Source: Planctomycetaceae bacterium (GTDB lineage Bacteria; Planctomycetota; Planctomycetia; Planctomycetales; Planctomycetaceae). Taken from it: a stretch of DNA of 5,220 bases. How positions within the stretch are numbered: position 1 is the first letter of the stretch; the number at the start of each line of letters is the position of its first letter. Location: contig DLVV01000120.1 in the NCBI GenBank assembly GCA_003445035.1, positions 2,746-7,965 of the forward strand. The letters run 5' to 3'. Positions 1 to 5,220 of the stretch are shown here, in pieces. The notes beneath the pieces were generated by a model that searched no databases, was not told where the DNA came from, and saw only the letters and a list, made by a program, of their open reading frames with translations. A program made the position numbers and the translations under genes.

Positions 1-756
1 AATGGCTCGACGCTGGTTGCGTTCTACACGGTCACCGGCGGAACGAACTTCGAACCGAGAACGGCCCTTTGGGCGAAAGTGTCGACCGACGGCCGCAACT
101 GGTCGGATCCGCGAAGGATCCTTCCGGGCTTTTACATTGCGGCCCCGTTGAAACTCGTTGGCGGCAGCCTGCTGTTGGCCGGCGAACATGTGGGGGAGGC
201 GAGAGCCACACGGAGAATGGCTCTTTATCGCACGCAGCAGCCGGATGGCCTTGGGGGTTGGGATGAGGCGAAGATTGCTCCCGGCGACCTGAAGGTGTTC
301 GGGTACACCGAGCCGGCACCCTATGTTTTGCCTGGAGGTCGCGTCGTGTGCCCATTCAGGAATTACAGTGGGACACTCTACGCGAGCGAAAGTGGTGACG
401 GGGGTCGGACCTGGGGCGTTCCGGTGAAGACAACATTTCCTGATTCGCTGGCCCGGCACGCATCCGGACGGCTGCCGGACGGTCAGTATTTCCTGGTGAA
501 CAATCCCTCCGCGAAACGACTGGACAGGTCGATACTGACCATCGCGCTGAGCCGCGACGGCAGGTTGTTTGACCGGGCGTTTGTTCTGAAGAACGAGCCA
601 ACCGCCAAGAGGTTTGAAGGTAAGCACAAGCTTGACGGCTGGCAGTATCCTCACGCGATCGTTGTCAAAACGAGTCTCCTGGTCGCCTATTCGGTGAACA
701 AGGAGGATGTGCGGCTGGCACGGATCCGGTTGGATGCCTTGAGTCGACGAAAGTGA
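1..756 (+). CDS. Sialidase-like BNR/Asp-box protein, 5'-truncated (C-terminal 251 residues)
   Basis: The frame is open from base 1 to the TGA at 754-756, so the N-terminus lies outside the window; the GTG at 79 is only an internal codon. Asp-box signatures of sialidase-type beta-propellers are visible: STDGRNW at fragment residues 28-34 (shortened form), the canonical SGDGGRTW at 131-138, and a degenerate SRDGRLF at 184-190. The C-terminal blocks GWQYPHA (about 213-219) and LLVAYSVNKEDV (about 226-237) match the usual ending of bacterial sialidase-like (BNR_2-type) proteins. In GH33 sialidases a C-terminal Tyr is the nucleophile; the Tyr of WQYPHA is a candidate equivalent, but this is inference. 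Many planctomycete proteins with this fold have no tested substrate, so true sialidase activity is not shown, and other glycosidase or binding roles remain possible. The missing part should hold the signal peptide and remaining active-site residues. The next gene starts 37 bp downstream on the same strand, so co-transcription is plausible. Confidence 0.85.
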   Translation, partial: NGSTLVAFYTVTGGTNFEPRTALWAKVSTDGRNWSDPRRILPGFYIAAPLKLVGGSLLLAGEHVGEARATRRMALYRTQQPDGLGGWDEAKIAPGDLKVFGYTEPAPYVLPGGRVVCPFRNYSGTLYASESGDGGRTWGVPVKTTFPDSLARHASGRLPDGQYFLVNNPSAKRLDRSILTIALSRDGRLFDRAFVLKNEPTAKRFEGKHKLDGWQYPHAIVVKTSLLVAYSVNKEDVRLARIRLDALSRRK

Positions 757-788
757 CGGGCCATTGGGGCGACGGTAAGCAGTGTGAC

Positions 789-793
789 AGGAG
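789..793 (+). promoter_or_regulatory. Shine-Dalgarno AGGAG abutting the ATG of the cytochrome gene
   Basis: AGGAG at 789-793 touches the ATG at 794 with no spacer. The gap is 3 nt to the in-frame ATG at 797, 6 nt to the GTG at 800 and 12 nt to the GTG at 806. An in-frame TGA at 785-787 rules out any start further upstream. If this site is used, initiation at 797 or 800 is mechanically more likely than at 794. The choice changes only the first few residues before the signal-peptide core. Planctomycetes often initiate without a strong Shine-Dalgarno, so the match may also be accidental. The rest of the gap 757-793 shows no terminator-like hairpin. Confidence 0.45.
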
Positions 794-3700
794 ATGATGG
801 TGCAGGTGGCACGAACAGTTCTCGTCGTGGCGTGGATGGGCGAATGCCTTTTGGCTTCTGCCGCGGGGCCACCGACGCTGAACACCGAGTTTCAGAAGAC
901 GGTGCGGCCGTTCCTGACCCGTTATTGCACCGGCTGTCACGGAAAGACTGAACCCAAGGCGAAGTTGTCTCTGGCGAAATGGGATTCTCGGCAGGCAGTC
1001 GCGGCCGACCCGCAGCGACTCGAATTGGTTCTCGAGAAGCTCGATGCCAGGGCGATGCCGCCGAAGAAGGCGAGTCCGCAACCCAGCCCGGCGCAGCGCC
1101 GCGCCGTGGTCGATTGGATCAGACGGCTGCGGCGAGACGAAGCGGATCGGAATGCCGGAGATCCGGGGCCCGTGTTGGCTCGACGTCTCAGCAATTCCGA
1201 ATACGACTACACAATTCGCGACTTGACGGGGGTGGACATCCGGCCGACCAGGGAGTTTCCGTTGGATCCAGCCAACGAAGCGGGTTTCGACAACAGCGGT
1301 GAGTCGCTGGCGATGACTCCGGCGTTGTTGAACAAGTACCTGGCAGCGGCTCGCCACGTGGCAGACCATCTCGTTCTGACTCAGCATGGAGTGGCTTTTG
1401 CGCCGCATCCGGTTGTCACGGATACCGATCGGGACAAGTTCTGTATTCAGAGGATCGTCGACTTCTACCGGCGGCAGCCAACCGGTTACACCAGCTATCT
1501 GAAGGCGGCGTGGCGGTATCGCCATCGCCGGGGATTGGGCCTTCCGGAGTTGACGATCGATTTGGTGGCGAGTGAGGCGGAGGTCAGCGCGAGCTACCTG
1601 TCCGCGATGCTGCGTTTGCTGGTTGGCCCGGGCATTGCTGAAGGGCCGGAGACGGGGCCGGTGGCGGAACTGAGGAAACGGTGGCGGGGATTGCCACGCC
1701 CCAAAGCGAAGCCGGCCGCGCCACCCGAGAAGGAATGTGCCGAGTTAGCGGAGTGGATTGGCAAGGAACGGCAGAAATGGCAGGTGCCGGAATTTGCGAT
1801 CGTGGCCAGCGTGATCCAGCGAGGGTCGCAGCCAATGGTCCTGTTGAAGAATCGCACGATGGCGTCCAATCGCCGCAAAGGCAATCTCCCAGCCAACCCC
1901 GACAATGACCGCGAGATCGCAGCACTTCAGCAGTCGGTGAAGGACTTTTGCTCCGTGATCCCCGACACGTTCTACGTCTCCGAACGTGGGCGAGTGTTTC
2001 TGCCAAAAAAGGATCGAAACAAGGGGCGGCTGTTGAGCGCGGGATTTCATTTGATGACCGGATATTTTCGCGACGACTTGCCGCTCTACGAGTTGGTGCT
2101 CGACGAGAAAGGGCGATCGGAGTTGGATCGGCTTTGGAGCGAACTGGATTTCATCACGTTGGCGCCGATTCGCCAGTTTCGCGATTACGTCTTTTTCGAA
2201 CGTGCTGAGTCGCCACGTGTCATGGAGGCCAAGGAGTTTGATTTTGCCCGGTCAGAAGACAAGGACCTTACGTCGCCGAAGAAAATGGCACGTCTCACGG
2301 ATTTGTATGTCTCCGTCGCGAAAATGCGCAAAGCGACACCGGTGGAGATGCGGGAAATAAAACGTCACTTTTCAACGATGTCGAAGACGATTCGTCGCGT
2401 GGAGTCGGAGCGACAGGCTGCGGAGCCCAAGCACCTTGAGTCTCTGATGGAGTTGGCGTCGCGTGCCTATCGTCGACCGCTGAAATCACTTGATCGGGAG
2501 GGGTTGCTTGCGTTCTACCGCGAACTGCGGACCCGTCACGAACTCGACCACGAACCAGCTTTGCGGGACCTGTTCGTTGCTCTCCTTGTCTCTCCGCGGT
2601 TCTCCTATCGCGTCGTGCGATCCGAGCCCGGCCAGGCCACTCATCGCCTGGACGGTTTCGAGTTGGCGAGCCGCCTGAGTTACTTTCTCTGGTCGAGCCT
2701 GCCGGACCAGGAGTTGTCGCGGCTTGCGGTAACAAATCAATTGTCGCGACCGGAAGTCCTGAGGAAACAGGTCAAGAGAATGCTTGAGGACCCACGTTCA
2801 GGGGCTCTGTCGACGGAATTTATCGGCCAGTGGCTGGGGGTTCGCCAGTTCGAGAACTTCAACGGCATCGACCGCAAGCGATTCCCGTCGTTCACAAACG
2901 CATTGCGGAAATCGATGTATCAGGAGCCGTTGCGGTATTTCGGTGACGTAGTGAAACGCAATGGATCGTTGGTGTCGTTGATCGGTGGGCGGCACGCGAT
3001 CGTGAATCGCGTCCTCGCCGAACATTATGGTCTTCCGGTTCCTGATGGGATGGGCGACGGAGCGTGGTTCCGGGTCGAACGCGCCGATCAGCAAGGCCGT
3101 GGGGGGCTGCTGCCAATGGGGGTGTTCTTGACAAGCAATTCCTCCGGGCTGCGGACCAGTCCGGTCCGCAGAGGATATTGGGTGGTCCATCGGCTGCTGG
3201 GTGAGCACATTCCGCCGCCGCCGCCGAAGGTTCCAGACCTTCCGGCTGATGAGGCGGAACTGGGCGATGTGACGCTCCGTGAATTGCTTGTGCGTCATCG
3301 GAAAGTGGCCGTCTGTGCGACGTGCCATGCCCGTTTCGATTCGTTCGGCCTGGTGTTCGAGGGCTATGGGCCGGTTGGGAGGCGGAGGACGAAGGATGGG
3401 GGTGGCCGGCAGGTGGATGTTCGCGCAGAGTTTCCGGGTGGGGGCCGTGGTGCCGGACTGGAAGGGCTGCGGAAGCACCTGGTTCAGACGCGCCGCGAAC
3501 AGTTCGTCGACAACGTCGTGCGACGGTTGTTTGCCTACGCACTCGGTCGCCGCCTGATGCTCTCAGACCGTCGGAGCGTTGAGTCGATGAATGCGGCGCT
3601 GGCAGCGGACGGGTATCGATTTCGAGGGCTGGTCGAGCAGATCGTTATGAGTCGTCAATTTCTCGAAAAACGAGATCGGGAGTTCCGGGGGGGCCGATGA
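794..3700 (+). CDS. Exported di-heme c-type cytochrome, DUF1587/1595/1592/1588/1585 family
   Basis: This is a planctomycete multidomain cytochrome of about 968 residues. A Sec-type leader (hydrophobic about 8-20, likely cleavage after ASA at 21-23) predicts export. Next is an N-terminal cytochrome c-like domain with CTGCH at 45-49; Met88 in RAMPP is the probable distal heme ligand. Further domains by recognition: DUF1587/PSD3 about 128-195 (LSNSEYDYTIRDLTGVD), a long middle segment about 196-546, DUF1595/PSD5 about 547-606 (ASRAYRRPL), DUF1592/PSD4 about 617-747 (ELASRLSYFLWSSLPD), DUF1588/PSCyt3 about 767-864 with a second heme motif CATCH at 841-845, and DUF1585/PSD2 about 889-960. The IPPPPPKVPDLP block at 806-817 is typical of DUF1588. 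The frame is intact. The family is predicted to move electrons outside the cytoplasm, but I know of no established substrate. The TGA at 785-787 limits the start to 794 or later; 797 and 800 are alternatives. The gene is followed by its usual partner, a DUF1552 gene. Confidence 0.93.
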   Translation: MMVQVARTVLVVAWMGECLLASAAGPPTLNTEFQKTVRPFLTRYCTGCHGKTEPKAKLSLAKWDSRQAVAADPQRLELVLEKLDARAMPPKKASPQPSPAQRRAVVDWIRRLRRDEADRNAGDPGPVLARRLSNSEYDYTIRDLTGVDIRPTREFPLDPANEAGFDNSGESLAMTPALLNKYLAAARHVADHLVLTQHGVAFAPHPVVTDTDRDKFCIQRIVDFYRRQPTGYTSYLKAAWRYRHRRGLGLPELTIDLVASEAEVSASYLSAMLRLLVGPGIAEGPETGPVAELRKRWRGLPRPKAKPAAPPEKECAELAEWIGKERQKWQVPEFAIVASVIQRGSQPMVLLKNRTMASNRRKGNLPANPDNDREIAALQQSVKDFCSVIPDTFYVSERGRVFLPKKDRNKGRLLSAGFHLMTGYFRDDLPLYELVLDEKGRSELDRLWSELDFITLAPIRQFRDYVFFERAESPRVMEAKEFDFARSEDKDLTSPKKMARLTDLYVSVAKMRKATPVEMREIKRHFSTMSKTIRRVESERQAAEPKHLESLMELASRAYRRPLKSLDREGLLAFYRELRTRHELDHEPALRDLFVALLVSPRFSYRVVRSEPGQATHRLDGFELASRLSYFLWSSLPDQELSRLAVTNQLSRPEVLRKQVKRMLEDPRSGALSTEFIGQWLGVRQFENFNGIDRKRFPSFTNALRKSMYQEPLRYFGDVVKRNGSLVSLIGGRHAIVNRVLAEHYGLPVPDGMGDGAWFRVERADQQGRGGLLPMGVFLTSNSSGLRTSPVRRGYWVVHRLLGEHIPPPPPKVPDLPADEAELGDVTLRELLVRHRKVAVCATCHARFDSFGLVFEGYGPVGRRRTKDGGGRQVDVRAEFPGGGRGAGLEGLRKHLVQTRREQFVDNVVRRLFAYALGRRLMLSDRRSVESMNAALAADGYRFRGLVEQIVMSRQFLEKRDREFRGGR

Positions 3701-3759
3701 CATGCGGCGTGCTTCCGTTGTGAGACGCCGGATATTGCAGCTGCCCTCGGGAATGACTC

Positions 3760-3768
3760 TGCTATAGT
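3760..3768 (+). promoter_or_regulatory. Possible extended -10 promoter upstream of the DUF1552 gene
   Basis: TGCTATAGT fits the extended -10 pattern TGnTATAAT with one mismatch in the hexamer (TATAGT at 3763-3768). There is no good -35 at normal spacing: the hexamer 17 bp upstream is GCTGCC, and TTGCAG at 3735-3740 lies 22 bp away. Extended -10 promoters can work without a -35. A transcript would start near 3775 and have a leader of about 35 nt before the ATG at 3810. The 109-bp gap is much wider than the 37-bp gap before the cytochrome gene, which fits an extra promoter here. This is a pattern match only, with no expression evidence. Confidence 0.35.
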
Positions 3769-3795
3769 ACCGATCAATCCTCCACGCATTGGGCC

Positions 3796-3799
3796 GGAG
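3796..3799 (+). promoter_or_regulatory. Shine-Dalgarno GGAG for the DUF1552 gene
   Basis: GGAG lies 10 nt before the ATG at 3810, slightly long but usable. It supports 3810 over the in-frame TTG at 3789, which lies upstream of this site and would place it inside the coding region. Confidence 0.5.
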
Positions 3800-3809
3800 T
3801 CTTGACACG

Positions 3810-5135
3810 ATGACTGCTGAGGCAACCCGATCTCATCGACGTGCCTTCCTCCGCGGCGCCGGAGTGACGATGGCGCTTCCGTGGCTCGAATCGATTCCCA
3901 CGCTGGGCGCCCCCGCCGAGCAGGCCGGGAGTCCATACCCGAAACGGTTCGCGGCCTTGTTCATGGCCAATGGCGTGAATCCGGTGCACTGGTGGGGGCG
4001 TGAAACCGATTCGGGCCTGGAACTCGGCAAGAGCCTGAAGCCACTGGATCCGGTTCGCAGCAAGGTCAATGTCATTCACGGCCTGTTCAACAAGAACGCG
4101 ACCGGCGTGGGCATCCATCCCGGTCAGACTGGCAACATTCTCTCGGGGGTCTCACTGCAGAAAGGGGCGGTGATTCGTGGTGGCGTCAGTATGGACCAGG
4201 AGGTGGCCCGCCGTTTCGAGGACAAGACGATTCAGCCAAGCCTTGTTCTTGGCTGTGAGCAACCGATCACGGGGTACCACGAGACGAATTTCTCGATGGC
4301 CTACAGTTCTCACATCTCGTGGCGGGACGTGACGGCGCCGGTTCCGATGGAAGTGTATCCGTCACTGGCTTTTGACAGCCTATTTGACAATCGGGGTAGT
4401 CGACGAACACAGAGTATTCTGGATCGGGTGCGTTCCGAGGCGTCGGGATTGCGGCAGCGGGCCAGTTTCACTGACCGAGCGAAACTTGACGAATATCTGA
4501 GCAGCGTGCGAGAGATCGAGCGGCGGATTGAACGTGTCAGGAAACTCAAGGACCGTGCCGACAAGAACGCCGGCAAGGCGAACAAGCCATTGGTGGCGAT
4601 GGCTCGACCGGACGACGGACTGCCCGAGGACATTCGGGAACACATGCGGCTCATGTGTGACGTGATTGCCCTGGCCTTTCAGACAGATAAGACACGGGTG
4701 GCCACGCTGCTGTTGTGCCGCGACATTTCCGGATTGTTCTATCCGTTCCTGGACGTGAGGCGCAATCATCACACGTCCTCTCATTACGATCATTCCGACG
4801 CCTATGAACGCGTCTCAAGGTACTACTGCAGCCAGTTGGCCTACCTGGCCAAGAAACTAGACGCGATGCCCGAAGGGGACGGTACGGTGCTGGATCACTC
4901 GTGTCTGTTGTTCATCAACAACATGTGGTCGGGCAGTGCCCACGATTCCAAGAAGGTGCCCCTGATCCAGGTCGGTGGTCTCGACGGGGCGATCCGCACC
5001 GGTCGCGCGCTCGACTACCTGGAAAAGGGCGACGAAAACCGAAAACTGTGCAGCCTGTATCTCTCGATCATGGATGGCCTGGGCGTGAAAGTGCCTCGCT
5101 TCGGCGATGCCGACACACGACTGGCCGGATTCTAG
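3810..5135 (+). CDS. DUF1552 (HXXSHH-motif family) protein with Tat-type leader
   Basis: This is a 441-residue protein of the DUF1552 family (PF07586), full length for the family. The N-terminus has a twin-arginine-type signal, HRRAFLRG at residues 9-16, followed by a weakly hydrophobic stretch (GAGVTMALPWLES). A possible cleavage follows APA at 34-36, so export in folded form is predicted. Family blocks are visible: RFAALFMANGVNP (about 46-58), a charged helical segment KLDEYLSSVREIERRIERV (about 225-243), the motif region HHTSSHYDH at 320-328, NNMWSGSAHD (about 370-379), and the C-terminal LGVKVPRFGDADTRLAGF. The name-giving HXXSHH reads HTSSHY here, with Tyr in place of the last His. There is no CxxCH, so the protein is not itself a c-type cytochrome. 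The reaction is unknown to me; the His-rich motif suggests metal binding, as inference. The ATG at 3810 is preferred over the TTG at 3789 because it places the RR motif near the N-terminus and has GGAG upstream. It is probably a functional partner of the cytochrome encoded just upstream. Confidence 0.93.
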   Translation: MTAEATRSHRRAFLRGAGVTMALPWLESIPTLGAPAEQAGSPYPKRFAALFMANGVNPVHWWGRETDSGLELGKSLKPLDPVRSKVNVIHGLFNKNATGVGIHPGQTGNILSGVSLQKGAVIRGGVSMDQEVARRFEDKTIQPSLVLGCEQPITGYHETNFSMAYSSHISWRDVTAPVPMEVYPSLAFDSLFDNRGSRRTQSILDRVRSEASGLRQRASFTDRAKLDEYLSSVREIERRIERVRKLKDRADKNAGKANKPLVAMARPDDGLPEDIREHMRLMCDVIALAFQTDKTRVATLLLCRDISGLFYPFLDVRRNHHTSSHYDHSDAYERVSRYYCSQLAYLAKKLDAMPEGDGTVLDHSCLLFINNMWSGSAHDSKKVPLIQVGGLDGAIRTGRALDYLEKGDENRKLCSLYLSIMDGLGVKVPRFGDADTRLAGF

Positions 5136-5145
5136 GGAAACCGAC

Positions 5146-5172
5146 GGGGCACGGCGGCAGGCCCGTGCGCCC
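5146..5172 (+). terminator. GC-rich hairpin after the DUF1552 stop codon
   Basis: GCACGG at 5149-5154 pairs perfectly with CCGTGC at 5163-5168. GGG at 5146-5148 pairs with CCC at 5170-5172 if G5169 is bulged, giving a nine-pair stem with an 8-nt loop. It begins 11 nt after the stop codon, a fitting place for a 3' end signal. No T-tract follows, so it is not a canonical intrinsic terminator. It may act as an RNA 3'-end stabiliser, a factor-assisted terminator, or nothing in GC-rich DNA. Confidence 0.3.
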
Positions 5173-5198
5173 CGGGACCTCGCACCCAAACGCCCATG

Positions 5199-5220
5199 TC
5201 CGATAGGTCCGATAGGTCCG
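5199..5220. repeat. 9-bp tandem repeat (tccgatagg), 2.4 copies, continuing past the window
   Basis: Two exact copies of tccgatagg (5199-5207 and 5208-5216) are followed by the first four bases of a third, where the window ends. The full copy number is unknown. It lies in non-coding sequence, about 64 bp after the DUF1552 stop codon. From memory, short intergenic repeats built on ATAGG/CCTAT-type units occur in planctomycete genomes, but I cannot check that here. The rest of 5136-5198 shows no gene; only the hairpin at 5146-5172 stands out. Confidence 0.75.

Noticed and set aside
114..124. Palindrome aaggatcctt, with a second GGATCC close upstream
   Set aside because: It lies inside the coding frame of the sialidase-like gene, the stem is short, and there is no supporting context for a regulatory or recombination site.
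844..910. Cys18 in the cytochrome leader as a lipoprotein attachment site
   Set aside because: The residues before it (WMGE) do not fit a lipobox (L-[AS]-[GA]-C type), and a better type I cleavage site, ASA, follows at residues 21-23.
665..1525. Long open frame of 286 codons on the - strand, spanning the end of the sialidase gene and the start of the cytochrome gene
   Set aside because: It overlaps two well-supported + strand genes, its translation is Arg/Pro/His-rich and low in recognisable motifs, and such shadow frames are expected in GC-rich coding DNA. The same applies to the other - strand frames.
3802..3807. Perfect -35 consensus TTGACA
   Set aside because: It lies 2 nt before the ATG and has no -10-like hexamer 16-18 bp downstream, which would be inside the coding region. 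It is treated as chance.
3789..3809. TTG at 3789 as the start of the DUF1552 gene (adds 7 residues)
   Set aside because: The ATG at 3810 has GGAG 10 nt upstream and puts the RR motif at the usual distance from the N-terminus. TTG is a rarer start, and the best Shine-Dalgarno match would lie inside the extension.
1..5220. Mobile element, defence system, CRISPR array, tRNA or rRNA
   Set aside because: No transposase, integrase, nuclease or helicase motifs, no spaced direct repeats of CRISPR size and no tRNA-like cloverleaf were seen. The only repeat is the 9-bp tandem at the right edge.

Overview
The window is 5.2 kb of GC-rich DNA. It carries three genes on the + strand, in the order sialidase-like protein (5' end missing), multidomain c-type cytochrome of the DUF1587/1595/1592/1588/1585 family, and DUF1552 protein. 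The last two families are a hallmark of Planctomycetota, with some spread into Verrucomicrobiota and other environmental bacteria. The architecture and GC-rich codon use suggest a planctomycete; the species cannot be read from the sequence.

Layout: 1-756 is the C-terminal part of a BNR/Asp-box beta-propeller protein, open from the first base. A 37-bp gap follows. 794-3700 encodes a predicted Sec-exported protein of about 968 residues with two CxxCH heme-binding motifs, one near each end. The 109-bp gap 3701-3809 holds a possible extended -10 promoter and a Shine-Dalgarno site. 3810-5135 encodes a 441-residue DUF1552 protein with a twin-arginine-type leader. The last 85 bp (5136-5220) are non-coding, with a GC-rich hairpin and the start of a 9-bp tandem repeat that runs off the window edge.

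How the genes may work together: the cytochrome-DUF1552 pair recurs in planctomycete genomes, and neither protein's reaction is established to my knowledge. Both appear to be exported, the cytochrome unfolded through Sec (with heme attached outside) and the DUF1552 protein probably folded through Tat. A sialidase-like glycosidase directly upstream suggests, as inference only, a role in extracellular or periplasmic processing of complex glycans. This pair is the closest thing in the window to an undescribed system. Nothing here points to a mobile element, defence island, CRISPR array or RNA gene. The many long reading frames on the opposite strand are best explained as shadows of the GC-rich genes.
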